Source: Bifidobacterium asteroides
GTDB lineage: Bacteria > Actinomycetota > Actinomycetes > Actinomycetales > Bifidobacteriaceae
Assembly: GCF_003202755.1 (NCBI RefSeq)
Contig: NZ_QGLK01000004.1
Coordinates: 62,001-126,000 of the forward strand
Length of the DNA stretch: 64,000 nt
Direction: 5' to 3'
A program made the position numbers and the translations under genes. How positions within the stretch are numbered: the stretch's first letter is position 1; each line of letters opens with the position of its first letter. Below, one piece after another: positions 32,490 to 41,200 of this stretch. The notes beneath the pieces are model-generated. The model was not told the origin of the DNA and made no database searches. It saw nothing but the letters and a program-made list of their open reading frames with translations.

Positions 32490-33139
32490 AAGTCGCTATC
32501 GCTGATGACGATCCGATCGTCTGCTCGTCCCTGTCAACGATTCTGACCGCAACCGGCACTGCAGACGTGCTCTGGACCGCCAGTGACGGCCAGTCAACCC
32601 TGGATTGTTACCAGGCCGCTGGTGGCAGGCCTGACGTACTGCTGCTTGACGTGCAGATGCCTGGTATGGACGGCCTGGAGGCGGCGGAGCGCATCATCGC
32701 CATGGATTCGACTGCCCGTGTACTCTTTCTGACCACCTTTGCCGACAAGGAGTATATTTCCCGTGCCTTGGCCTTGGGTGCCAAGGGCTATGTAATCAAG
32801 CAGGACGTGGCTTCTGTGGTGCCGGCCCTGCAAGCTGTGATGGCTGGGCAGACGGTTCTTGGCGCTGAAGCAGTGGCTAATCTCTCACTTGGCAAGCAGG
32901 AGGAGCAGACACGAAAAGACCCAGCAGAACCTGTTACCCGGCGCTTCCAAACACTGACCGACCGCGAACAGGAAATCGTCGCTCTGGTGGCCGACGGCCT
33001 CGACAACCAGGCCATCGCCAGGCGGCTCTATCTCAGTGAGGGCACCGTCCGCAATCACATCTCAGCCATCCTGGCCAAGACCAACCTGGCCAACCGCACC
33101 CAACTCGCCGTGGAATGGCTGTCCTCGCAAGAGTCGTGA
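32486..33139 (+). CDS. NarL/LuxR-family response regulator
   Basis: The 217-residue regulator has a receiver domain with the acid pair Asp8/Asp9, phosphorylated Asp55 in LLLDVQMPGMDG and Lys105 in GYVIKQD, and a C-terminal LuxR helix-turn-helix: LTDREQEIVALVADGLDNQA, then LYLSEGTVRNHISAILAK. Translation is coupled to the cognate kinase. The nearby ATGAC-N4-GTCAT repeats upstream are good candidate targets, which would make the divergent ABC exporter its regulated operon. Confidence 0.92.
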   Translation: MKVAIADDDPIVCSSLSTILTATGTADVLWTASDGQSTLDCYQAAGGRPDVLLLDVQMPGMDGLEAAERIIAMDSTARVLFLTTFADKEYISRALALGAKGYVIKQDVASVVPALQAVMAGQTVLGAEAVANLSLGKQEEQTRKDPAEPVTRRFQTLTDREQEIVALVADGLDNQAIARRLYLSEGTVRNHISAILAKTNLANRTQLAVEWLSSQES

Positions 33140-33166
33140 GCATACAGCTTTTGGAGTCTCGATCGT

Positions 33167-35683
33167 TCAGAGCTTTTCGATCGGAGCCAAGCGCAGCATC
33201 AGCCTCTTGGTCCCCTCGGAGCCAAAGTCCACTGTCAGAACCGAGTTGTGACCCTTGTCCTGAATGTCAACAACCTTGCCCAGGCCATACTGATCGTGGG
33301 CCACCCTGTCTCCCAGGGAGAAATCCTGAATGGACAGGCCATTCGACTTGGGCTGGGCCGAGGCCCTGCCAGCGTGTGCGGAGGACGATGAGCTTGCTGT
33401 GCTCCTCCTGGTTGTAACTCTTCCGCTTCTGGAGGAGGAGTTACGAGAGCCGTACCCGGAAGAACCGAATGACCGCTGTGCGGAGGCCCGCGAACGCCCA
33501 TACCCATTGCGGGAAGAGCCAAAACCGCCGAATGAACGGTGACCGAATGCGCGGCCATCGCTTTCATCCTCGAAGCCTCCGAATTCGTCCTCGTCGCCAC
33601 CCAGGTCCCAGCCTGCGCGCATCCGCTCGTTGCCGGCCTGCCGACGCTTCCAGTCGATCAGATCGTCAGGGATGTCATCCAGGAACTGGCTGGGCAGCAT
33701 CTCATTGACCTGCCCCCATTGAGACCGGACGGCCGCCCGGGTCAGGTAGAGACGCCTCTTGGCACGGGTTACGCCCACATAGGCCAGTCGACGCTCCTCC
33801 TGCATCTCATCGGCATCCTCCAGGCAGCGGGAGTGAGGGAAGGTCCCCTGCTCCATGCCGGTCAGGAAGACCACCGGATACTCCAGGCCCTTGGCCGTGT
33901 GCAGGGTCATCAGCGTCACCTTGCCTGAGTCGTCCCCCAGGCCCGGCAGCTGGTCCGAGTCGGCCACCAGTGCCGTGGTCTCCAGGAAACCGGCCAGCGT
34001 AGCGTCGGGAGTCTTCTGCTCGAATTCGGCAGCCACGGACTGCAGCTGGCCAAGGTTCTCCAGTCGGGAGGCATCCTGCGGATCGACCGACTTGCGAAGC
34101 TCATCCAGCATGCCGGATTCCTCCAGCACCTTCTCAACAATCTGAGACGGCTTGGTATTGTGCTCTGCGGCAAAGTCGGTCAAAGAGGCAATCAGATCCC
34201 TGAAGGCCTTCATCCGCTTGACCATCAGCGTGGAGGCCCCGGGTACCTCCTCAATATGCTGCACGCCCTCCCAGAAGGAGACCTGATGAAGATCCGCATA
34301 GGAGGTCGCCGCCGCCTCGGCGCGTGCGGCCAGGCCGCGCTTGGGCACGTTGAGTATCCGGCGCATGTTCACGTCGTCCTGGGGATTGGCGATGGCGTGC
34401 AGGTAGGCCAGGGCGTCCTTGATCTCCTTACGCTCGTAGAAGCGGGTCCCGCCCACCAGCTGATAAGGCAGACCGGCGTTGATCAGCCCCTCCTCCAGGG
34501 CGCGGGACTGGGCGTTGGCCCGGTACATGATGGCCATGTCGGAGTATGGAATGCCCTCCTCGCTGCGCAGTCGGGCGATCTCGGTGGCAATCCAGGCGGC
34601 CTCCTGCTGGGCGTTGTCGGCTGCATAGCCCACGATGGGCTCCCCCTTGCCCAGTGCGGTCCAGAGTTTCTTGGGCTTGCGGCCCTCGTTCTTGACGATG
34701 ATGGCATTGGCCGCATCCAGAATGGTCTGGGTGGAACGGTAGTTCTGCTCCAGAAGGATGGTCCGGGCTCCGGGGAAGTCCTTCTCGAAGTCCCTGATGT
34801 TGCTGATGTCGGCCCCTCGGAAGGCATAGATGGATTGGTCCGAATCGCCCACCACGGTGATCCAGGCCTGGTCCTGTTTGCCGGCATCTGCACCGGCCAG
34901 CTCGCGCATGAGCACGTACTGGGCATGGTTGGTGTCCTGGTACTCGTCCACCAGCACGTAGCGGAAGCGATGGTGGTAATACTGCGCCACCATCGGGGAC
35001 TGCTGGAGCAACTGGACCGTACGTACGATCAGATCGTCGAAATCGACAGCATTGGCCTGAGCCAGCCGATGCTCATACTCGGCGTAGATTACGGAGTAGA
35101 GCTCCTCCTCGTTGCCGAAGCGGGCGGTGATCTGCTGGCCGCGCTGACCGGGCCGGTAGTCGGGGGCGTACTCCTGCAGCTGCGTGCGCCAATCCTGCAG
35201 GTTGTTCTTGTAGTCAGATATATGGCTCAGAATGTTTCTTGGGGTGTAGCGCTTCAGATCGATGTTGAGATCCTTGCCGATCAGCTTGATCAGGCGCTCG
35301 GAATCGGCCGTGTCATAGATGGTGAAGCCCGACCGCAAGCCGATCTCCTTGCCGTCCCGCCTCAGAATACGCACGCAGGCCGAGTGGAAGGTAGACACCC
35401 ACATGCGGTCGGCCACGGGCCCAATCAACCTGCGCAGACGTTCGCGCATCTCAGAAGCCGCCTTGTTGGTGAAGGTGATGGCCAGAATCTGACTGGGCCA
35501 GGCGCCAAACTGACTGAGGATCCAGGCGATTCTGCGGGTCAGCACCCTGGTCTTGCCCGAGCCTGCGCCTGCTCCGATCAGCAGGGCCTGCCCCTGGTAT
35601 TGCACTGCCTCGGCCTGCCGATCGTTGAGTCCCTTGAGCAGTTCCTTGGCGCTGCGCTGGATCAAGTCCGGTTCCTCGTTCAC
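33167..35683 (-). CDS. pcrA: UvrD/PcrA-type DNA helicase
   Basis: This 838-residue superfamily 1A helicase unwinds DNA 3' to 5' during repair and replication of rolling-circle DNA. Seen motifs include Walker A GAGAGSGKTRVL, VDEYQDTNHAQ, QNYRSTQTI and VYVGVTRAKRRLYL-type motifs (YVGVTRAKRRLYLT). The C-terminus ends in a Tudor-like domain that contacts RNA polymerase (SLGDRVAHDQYGLGKVVDI). Between them is an unusual Ser/Arg/Gly-rich linker (about residues 690-790). The start is GTG with GAGGTGG upstream. Confidence 0.94.
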   Translation of the reverse strand: MNEEPDLIQRSAKELLKGLNDRQAEAVQYQGQALLIGAGAGSGKTRVLTRRIAWILSQFGAWPSQILAITFTNKAASEMRERLRRLIGPVADRMWVSTFHSACVRILRRDGKEIGLRSGFTIYDTADSERLIKLIGKDLNIDLKRYTPRNILSHISDYKNNLQDWRTQLQEYAPDYRPGQRGQQITARFGNEEELYSVIYAEYEHRLAQANAVDFDDLIVRTVQLLQQSPMVAQYYHHRFRYVLVDEYQDTNHAQYVLMRELAGADAGKQDQAWITVVGDSDQSIYAFRGADISNIRDFEKDFPGARTILLEQNYRSTQTILDAANAIIVKNEGRKPKKLWTALGKGEPIVGYAADNAQQEAAWIATEIARLRSEEGIPYSDMAIMYRANAQSRALEEGLINAGLPYQLVGGTRFYERKEIKDALAYLHAIANPQDDVNMRRILNVPKRGLAARAEAAATSYADLHQVSFWEGVQHIEEVPGASTLMVKRMKAFRDLIASLTDFAAEHNTKPSQIVEKVLEESGMLDELRKSVDPQDASRLENLGQLQSVAAEFEQKTPDATLAGFLETTALVADSDQLPGLGDDSGKVTLMTLHTAKGLEYPVVFLTGMEQGTFPHSRCLEDADEMQEERRLAYVGVTRAKRRLYLTRAAVRSQWGQVNEMLPSQFLDDIPDDLIDWKRRQAGNERMRAGWDLGGDEDEFGGFEDESDGRAFGHRSFGGFGSSRNGYGRSRASAQRSFGSSGYGSRNSSSRSGRVTTRRSTASSSSSAHAGRASAQPKSNGLSIQDFSLGDRVAHDQYGLGKVVDIQDKGHNSVLTVDFGSEGTKRLMLRLAPIEKL

Positions 35684-35812
35684 AAGCCACCTCTTGCCAT
35701 CTGGTCTCGGTCACCGTCACAGGCCGGATGGCGCACACCCGGCAACCAACCATTTCTACCACAAAGAGGTGTCATCGACCTTGGCTCACGGGTTAGCCAG
35801 CAGACATAAAAG

Positions 35813-35848
35813 ACCCCGCCCGCTTCTGAGAGGGAAAGCGAACGGGGT
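35813..35848 (-). terminator. Terminator of the LEA-like gene
   Basis: ACCCCG (35813-35818) pairs with CGGGGT (35843-35848), with CGCTT/AAGCG extending the stem inside. On the minus strand it is followed by CTTTT. It lies 28 bases after the stop of the LEA-like gene and upstream of the pcrA start. Confidence 0.75.
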
Positions 35849-35875
35849 TTAGTCGGGGAAGTCGAGATGACCCAG

Positions 35876-36169
35876 TCAGTTGCGCACTTGATCCTTGGCG
35901 TTGTTGACAGCCTCGGTGGCGCCCTGCTCAGCCTTGGCCTTGCCGACCTTTGCATCGGCCTTGGCCTGGTCCATCTTGTCGGAGGCGGCGTCCTTGGCGT
36001 CACCCAGCTTGTCCTGGGCAGCGTCCTTTGCATCGCCCATCTTGTCGGCAACGGCGTCCTTGGCATCGGATGCCTTGTCCATAACGGTGTCTTTTACATC
36101 GCCTGCGACGTCGGAAATCTTCTCGCCGGCAGACTTCATGGCATCCTTTGCATCATCCAGAATCCCCAT
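35876..36169 (-). CDS. Small LEA-like protein with 11-residue repeats
   Basis: The ATG at 36169 is preceded by AAGGAGG and gives a 97-residue, very hydrophilic, Lys/Asp/Ala-rich protein. Four near-perfect 11-mers run from about residue 31 to 74, with the pattern DKMGDAKDAAQ. This 11-residue periodicity is the hallmark of group 3 LEA (late embryogenesis abundant) proteins, which protect proteins and membranes under drying or osmotic stress; the composition also resembles CsbD-like stress proteins. There are no Cys, Trp, Tyr or Phe. A longer upstream frame is rejected because it lacks a ribosome-binding site. Confidence 0.75.
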   Translation of the reverse strand: MGILDDAKDAMKSAGEKISDVAGDVKDTVMDKASDAKDAVADKMGDAKDAAQDKLGDAKDAASDKMDQAKADAKVGKAKAEQGATEAVNNAKDQVRN

Positions 36170-36416
36170 ATGGTCCTCCTTAGGTCCTTTAACGCACCGC
36201 GACGATGCGTGACCATTGCGGTCAATTTTCACTGTAACAGTCAGGGCCTTGAATCCGCGGATTGACGGGCTGACACGCCAGGAAGACACTCCAATCCGCT
36301 GGCGGTGAAACCTGACGGATCAGAGCAGTCTGACGACAGTCGCTGAACCGGGTTATCTTGGTTTTTATCCGTCGGGACCATAGGGGCCCCGCTTTCATGA
36401 CGACGAGGACGATGAC

Positions 36417-37007
36417 ATGCAGGAACTTGAGGAGCGAATCCGCCGCCAGGGCACGGTCAAGCCTGGCAATGTACTCAAGGTGGACGCCTTCCTCAACCAT
36501 CAGTGCGACGTGCGGCTCTTCGACCACATGGGCGCTGAATGGGCCCGCCTGTTCGCCGGTCACCAAATTGACAAGATTCTGACCATCGAGGCATCCGGCA
36601 TCGGCATCGCCTGCCTGGCCGCCCGTCACTTCGGCGACGTCCCAGTGGTCTTCGCCAAAAAGACCCAGTCCATCAACCTTGACGGCGACCAGTACACAGC
36701 CCGTATCTACTCCTTCACCAAGCAGCGGGAGTACCCCGTCATCGTGGCTAAGCGCTTTCTCAAGGAAGGCGAGCATGTGCTGATCCTTGACGACTTTCTG
36801 GCCAAGGGCAACGCCCTGCACGGTCTGATTGACATCTGCCAGGACGCCAAAGTCATCGTAGAGGGCATCGGCATCGCCGTGGAGAAGGGCTTCCAGGAGG
36901 GTGGCCGCACCCTGCGCAAAGAGGGCTACAACCTCAAATCTTTGGCCATCGTGGAAAGCATGGACCCGGACCAGGGCACCATCACCTTTGCTCACAATCC
37001 CGCCTGA
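36417..37007 (+). CDS. xpt: Xanthine phosphoribosyltransferase
   Basis: Xpt makes XMP from xanthine and PRPP, feeding GMP synthesis. The 196-residue protein has the PRPP-binding loop [14 protein letters not shown] (121-134) with the purine-salvage pattern, and its length and N-terminal [20 protein letters not shown] match Xpt closely. It stands alone and divergent from the LEA-like gene. No purine riboswitch core could be recognised in the 247-base upstream gap. The gene pairs functionally with guaA and perhaps the UraA-like permease in this window. Confidence 0.9.
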   Translation: MQELEERIRRQGTVKPGNVLKVDAFLNHQCDVRLFDHMGAEWARLFAGHQIDKILTIEASGIGIACLAARHFGDVPVVFAKKTQSINLDGDQYTARIYSFTKQREYPVIVAKRFLKEGEHVLILDDFLAKGNALHGLIDICQDAKVIVEGIGIAVEKGFQEGGRTLRKEGYNLKSLAIVESMDPDQGTITFAHNPA

Positions 37008-37046
37008 GAAGGTCGACGCCCGGTCCGGGTCACAGGAACAATAGCG

Positions 37047-38039
37047 TCAGTCTACCTGATGCTCGCTAGTGCCGCCCTCCAGGATGGCCTTTACATCGTT
37101 CAGGGAGATGTTGACCATGGCGGTCACGGCGGCATCGGTGTAGAAGCCGATGTGAGGCGAGACCTCCACGTTGGGCATGGCCTTGAGGGTCTCCAGGGCC
37201 TGGTTGTCGACCTTGGTCCCGCTCAGATTCTTTTCGAAGATGCCGGCCTCCCCTTCGATGGTGTCGATGGCAGCACCGGCGATGGACTTGGTCTGCAGGG
37301 CCTCAATCAGGGCCAGTGTGTCCACAATAGGGCCGCGGGCGGCGTTGATCAGGAAGGCCGAGGGCTTCATGGCATCCAGTGTCTGGGCATTGATCAGATG
37401 ATGGGTGGTATCGTCCAGCGGCGTATGAACGGTGACGATGTCGGCCCGCTTCAAAAGGGTGGGCAGATCCACGTAATCCAGGGTGTCTGCCAGCTCGGGG
37501 CGATGGACCGGATCGTTGGCGATGACGGTGGAGCCCAGGGCCCGGAAGATTCTGGCCACGGCCGATCCAATCTTGCCGGCTCCGATGATCCCCACGGTCA
37601 GGTTGTGGATCTCGTGGGCCTGAAGCCCATCCCAGGTATAGTCGTCCTTGGCCTCGCGAGCGCTGGCCTCCCCCAAATGCCGAACCAGACGCATGACCTG
37701 GGCCAGAACCAGTTCGGAGACCGACCGGGGCGAGTAGGCAGGTACGTTGGTGACGACCAACCCGTTCTCCCGAGCGGCCTGCAGATTGACGATGTCATAC
37801 CCGGTGATTCGCAGGGTCAGTTGCTTGAGACCATACTCCTTGAGCCGCTGGTAGAGCTCAGGCTCGGGCAGAGCCGCGCGCTGCTGGATGACGATTCCGT
37901 CGTATCCCTTGATCATGTCAACAGTGTTCATCCCCAGATCGTGGTCAGTGGTATCCACTTGAATGTCATTGGCTTGCGCCCAGGCCTGAATGGCCTCCTG
38001 CTCGTCGGGACGTACTGAATACATAAGAATGCTGGTCAT
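37047..38039 (-). CDS. D-2-hydroxyacid dehydrogenase (D-lactate dehydrogenase-like)
   Basis: The 330-residue NAD-dependent enzyme reduces 2-oxo acids to D-2-hydroxy acids. It shows the dinucleotide motif GIIGAGKIGSAVARIF (150-165), the Asp of the NAD selectivity loop (ANDPVHR), and the catalytic triad Arg235 (NAARGPIVD), Glu264 (GEAGIF) and His296 (SPHIGFY). The sequence resembles lactobacillar D-lactate and D-2-hydroxyisocaproate dehydrogenases; lactate, phenylpyruvate or branched oxo acids are possible substrates. It is 68 bases downstream of an aminotransferase gene in the same direction. Confidence 0.86.
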   Translation of the reverse strand: MTSILMYSVRPDEQEAIQAWAQANDIQVDTTDHDLGMNTVDMIKGYDGIVIQQRAALPEPELYQRLKEYGLKQLTLRITGYDIVNLQAARENGLVVTNVPAYSPRSVSELVLAQVMRLVRHLGEASAREAKDDYTWDGLQAHEIHNLTVGIIGAGKIGSAVARIFRALGSTVIANDPVHRPELADTLDYVDLPTLLKRADIVTVHTPLDDTTHHLINAQTLDAMKPSAFLINAARGPIVDTLALIEALQTKSIAGAAIDTIEGEAGIFEKNLSGTKVDNQALETLKAMPNVEVSPHIGFYTDAAVTAMVNISLNDVKAILEGGTSEHQVD

Positions 38040-38107
38040 TTTTCCTGTCCTTGGTAACTGTCTTCATTGATGGTTTTTGCCGGCTGTCGGATGAATCGCC
38101 AGATGAG

Positions 38108-39277
38108 TCATCCGCGATTCTGACGCATATAGTCGCCGATCCGCTCCACGGCGGTGTGCAGGTCCTCCATGGAGGCCGCGTAGGAGATGCGGACGTAGCC
38201 CTCGCCCCCGGGCCCAAAGCTTGCCCCGGGGATTACAGCCACCTTGGCCTTGCGAGCCAGGTCATAGACGAAGCTCCAGCTGTCGCGCATGCCCTCGGGC
38301 AGCTGGGCGAAGATATAGAAGGCGCCCTTGGGATCAATGACGTCCAGCCCGACCTCAGGCAGGGCCTTGACCAGATAGTCCCGCCGTTTACGATATGCTT
38401 CGCGCATTGGGTCCGTGTCATTCATACCCTTGGTCAGAGCCTCCTGGGCCGCATACTGGGCGTTGGTGGTCACCGAGGTAATAGTGAACTCGTTGACCTT
38501 GCTGATCTGATCAATCACGTCGGCGGGGCCAGCGGCGATGCCGACCCGCCATCCAGTCATGGCGTGGGACTTGGAAACCCCGCCAAGAACGATCGTCTGC
38601 TCGGGAAGGATAGTGCCCATGGATACATGAGTGCCCTGGTAGGTAAGCTCGGCGTAGATCTCATCGCTGAGCACGAAGAAGCCATGCTTGCGTGCCACCT
38701 GGGCCAGGGCCTCCAGATCCTCTCGGGCATAGGTCACGCCAGTAGGGTTGGTCGGATAGTTGAGCACCAGGGCCTTGACTGGACCATCACTGTTTTCGAT
38801 GGCGGCCTCCAGCTTGTTCGGCTTAAGAATGAAGCCGTCATCGGATGTGTCGACGAAGACGGTCTTGGCGCCGCTCAGCTGGGCGATTGGAATATAGAGA
38901 GGGAAAATAGGCGTTGGCAGAATGACCGTATCACCCGGGTTGATCATGGCGGTAAGGCCCGAGAAGATGCCCCCTGTGGCCCCGGCTGTGATCACAATCT
39001 GGCTGTCAGGGTTGTAGTCCAGCCCGTACTTGGCGTGAAGATAGTCGGCAGCCGCCTTACGAAGACTGGGCATGCCGCGACTCTCGGTGTAATGACTGTG
39101 GTTGTCTTGGATGGCCTGGATACCCGCCTGCTTGACGTGCTCTGGGGTGAAGAAGTCAGGCTCACCAAGAGTCAGCTTCACGATGCCGTCTATTCCGGCG
39201 ATCTCCTTGTTGAACTCGAGTATGTCGCTCGGCGCCAGAGCTTTGACCCTGGCATTCATATGATCCGCCAATGTCAT
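38108..39277 (-). CDS. Class I/II aminotransferase (PatA/AraT-like)
   Basis: The 389-residue PLP enzyme has the internal aldimine lysine (Lys236 counting from the chosen start) in GGVSKSHAMTGWRVG, the conserved Asn of YPTNPTGV, and Asp/Tyr of LSDEIYAEL. The ATG at 39277 is chosen over 39295 because AAAGGAC lies upstream of it. Such enzymes transaminate aromatic or other amino acids to oxo acids. Its neighbour downstream reduces oxo acids, so the pair could make D-2-hydroxy acids such as phenyllactate. Confidence 0.85.
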   Translation of the reverse strand: MTLADHMNARVKALAPSDILEFNKEIAGIDGIVKLTLGEPDFFTPEHVKQAGIQAIQDNHSHYTESRGMPSLRKAAADYLHAKYGLDYNPDSQIVITAGATGGIFSGLTAMINPGDTVILPTPIFPLYIPIAQLSGAKTVFVDTSDDGFILKPNKLEAAIENSDGPVKALVLNYPTNPTGVTYAREDLEALAQVARKHGFFVLSDEIYAELTYQGTHVSMGTILPEQTIVLGGVSKSHAMTGWRVGIAAGPADVIDQISKVNEFTITSVTTNAQYAAQEALTKGMNDTDPMREAYRKRRDYLVKALPEVGLDVIDPKGAFYIFAQLPEGMRDSWSFVYDLARKAKVAVIPGASFGPGGEGYVRISYAASMEDLHTAVERIGDYMRQNRG

Positions 39278-40026
39278 TGGCTTGTCCTTTCCCATGCGGT
39301 TACTACAACCACTGTTGTTGGTGCTGCCTTACCGACTATGCGGTGACGATGCATGGGAAATGCTGTCGACGACTGCAGGGCCGGTGGGTTCCGATCCGTG
39401 CAACCGTTCCTACAAGGCACCCGGCGTCACAGATCGAATCCGTGCCACCAATAGGTAAATCGCGTGCCCTGCATGCTGAAACCTCCTGTGGAATCTACAA
39501 TCAGCATTGGTAATAAGCGTACAGCGAAGCTCCAGCAATCCAATGAACGCGACCACTATTTGACCAGGTTCTTCCATTTGCGGACGCCACAAGCATCCAA
39601 AATAAACGTGCCTATGGCAAGACAGGCGAAGCCAGACGAGATTGATCTCAAATTTTCCGAGATTTATCTTGAGGTTCCTTTGGGATGTTTCCTCGAATCG
39701 CTCATTCACCATCCTAGCGAATCGCAACCCACGAATCCGTAATCAGCATATTCAGATAGCCCCCCCTACAAGCTTCCATTCCATCCCGAAGCTTTGCTCG
39801 CTTGTATCCTAAGCTCAATCTCTTCACTACTGTCTGCAAGATATGGTCGGCAAGGACGAATTCAGGTTAAAGTCTTGTCAAAGTTGTGTCGCAAAACCAA
39901 ACTCGGACGCGAGATTGGCATTATCCGACTGTTGCGCCCATGCATTGAGGTCTCTGTCATATACTTTGCCTCAAAGACAAGCAAGAGACAGAATTCTTGG
40001 ATGTGTCGGCCAAAAGGGGTGAGGAA
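39278..40026. other. Gene-free 0.75-kb region between the aminotransferase and SDR genes
   Basis: No convincing gene is present on either strand; short frames here lack ribosome-binding sites and family motifs. The sequence is AT-richer than the flanks. It must hold the promoters of both divergent genes. A direct repeat with a GAGATTNATCT core occurs at 39638-39649 and 39659-39672, 21 bases apart. Confidence 0.5.
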
Positions 40027-40851
40027 ATGACTAATCGAGTAGCACTCGTCACTGGAGCCACCAGCGGCATAGGGTATGAAACTACTCGACTTCTCGCCGA
40101 CCGTGGATACCAGGTATATGCGGTAGGACGACGTGTCGAACGACTGAAGCAGCTTGGCAACAAGGGGGTGACGGCTGTGCAGATGGATCTGACCGATTCT
40201 GCATCCATCGAGAAGGCTGTCGCACGAATTCTGCAGAAGGAACAGCGCGTCGACCTGCTGGTCAACAACGCCGGCTACGGCTCCTATGGCCCGGTCGAGC
40301 AGGTCTCCATCGAAGAGGTCCGTCGGCAATTCGAGGTCAACCTCTTCGGCCTTGCCCGCTTGACCCAGCTGGTACTGCCCGCCATGCGCCGAGCCAGACG
40401 CGGCCGGGTCGTCAACACCTCATCCATGGCGGGCCGGATGGTCACCTATATGGGTGCCTGGTACCATGCCACCAAGTATGCCCTTGAAGCCTTCAGCGAC
40501 GCATTGCGTATGGAGATGCGGCCCTTCGGCATCGACGTGATCTTGATCGAGCCTGGGGCCATCGCCACCAACTGGGGTGCGATCGCCGCCGACCATCTTC
40601 AGTCAGTCACCCGCAAAAGCGCCTATCAAAAGTCGGGGTTTCGAGCTGCTAACGGACTGCGCAAGCTCTATTGCAGCAGACATTTGACCCAGCCATCCGT
40701 TATCGCCAGGGCCATTGTCCATGCCTCGATAGTACGCCATCCTCGTCCACGCTACCTTCTGGGCTTCGGAGCCAAACCCTTGATCGCCCTTCATTCCCTG
40801 CTCCCCACCCGTGCCTGGGACTACCTGATGGTCCATGCCAAGGACCTCTAA
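40027..40851 (+). CDS. Short-chain dehydrogenase/reductase
   Basis: The 274-residue protein is a classical SDR: cofactor motif TGATSGIG (9-16), structural NNAG (80-83), catalytic Ser133, Tyr146 and Lys150 in TSSMAG and AWYHATKYALEAFSDAL. The Arg at 36-37 region (GRRVERL) suggests NADPH preference. The start is the ATG at 40027, close after AGGGGTGAGG; an earlier TTG has no support. C-terminal positively charged residues suggest membrane association or substrate binding. The substrate is unknown; lipid or steroid-like oxidoreductases share this architecture. Confidence 0.85.
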   Translation: MTNRVALVTGATSGIGYETTRLLADRGYQVYAVGRRVERLKQLGNKGVTAVQMDLTDSASIEKAVARILQKEQRVDLLVNNAGYGSYGPVEQVSIEEVRRQFEVNLFGLARLTQLVLPAMRRARRGRVVNTSSMAGRMVTYMGAWYHATKYALEAFSDALRMEMRPFGIDVILIEPGAIATNWGAIAADHLQSVTRKSAYQKSGFRAANGLRKLYCSRHLTQPSVIARAIVHASIVRHPRPRYLLGFGAKPLIALHSLLPTRAWDYLMVHAKDL

Positions 40852-41096
40852 CGCTAAACTATATGCCAGAGCGGTACACAATTAAAGCCAGATGTGCGCA
40901 AGGAAGTTTAAGTTTAGTGAGATAAAATTCTGACCTAGCTACTGTGGAATACCAAGAGTCTGATATACCTCACTTTCCTTGCCTAAGGCTGCTGTTGATG
41001 AGGGCAGCCGTGTGAACGACGTTGGGTTGGGGTATTGCAAGTACTTTGCCGTGCCAATTCGCTGATATTTGTCTTAGTTACTGACTTCCCCCAAAC

Positions 41097-41110
41097 AAAG
41101 CAATTGCTTT
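41097..41110. promoter_or_regulatory. Perfect 14-base palindrome upstream of the unknown cassette
   Basis: AAAGCAATTGCTTT is an exact palindrome. It ends 24 bases before the TATAAT at 41135, so it overlaps the -35 position. There is no good -35 hexamer at that place. An activator or repressor site is plausible. Confidence 0.5.
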
Positions 41111-41134
41111 AAGTGCCTTTGAGCAATGGACGGT

Positions 41135-41140
41135 TATAAT
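41135..41140 (+). promoter_or_regulatory. Candidate -10 element of the unknown cassette
   Basis: TATAAT matches the sigma-70-type consensus exactly and lies 61 bases before the TTG start of the cassette. No clear -35 was found 15-19 bases upstream, which fits a regulated promoter. Confidence 0.45.
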
Positions 41141-41200
41141 CTAATTAATTATCGTCAGTTATTAGCGTGCAGCCGGCATGTCTTTCGATAGGGGGTTTCG

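Larger units (their letters stand above)
40852..41200. other. AT-rich promoter region of the unknown cassette
   Basis: No gene is visible. It contains a TATAAT -10 element (41135-41140) and a perfect 14-base palindrome (41097-41110) where a -35 would be expected, both upstream of the cassette at 41201. Confidence 0.6.

Noticed and set aside
34160-35809. A 549-residue open frame antisense to pcrA
   Set aside because: It is a shadow frame rich in Gly, Val and His repeats; the helicase motifs on the other strand are unambiguous.
36170-36416. A purine riboswitch ahead of xpt
   Set aside because: The conserved core of the purine riboswitch was not found in this gap.
39464-39742. A 92-residue frame in the gene-free region
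   Set aside because: No ribosome-binding site, no family resemblance, and the opposite strand is equally open.
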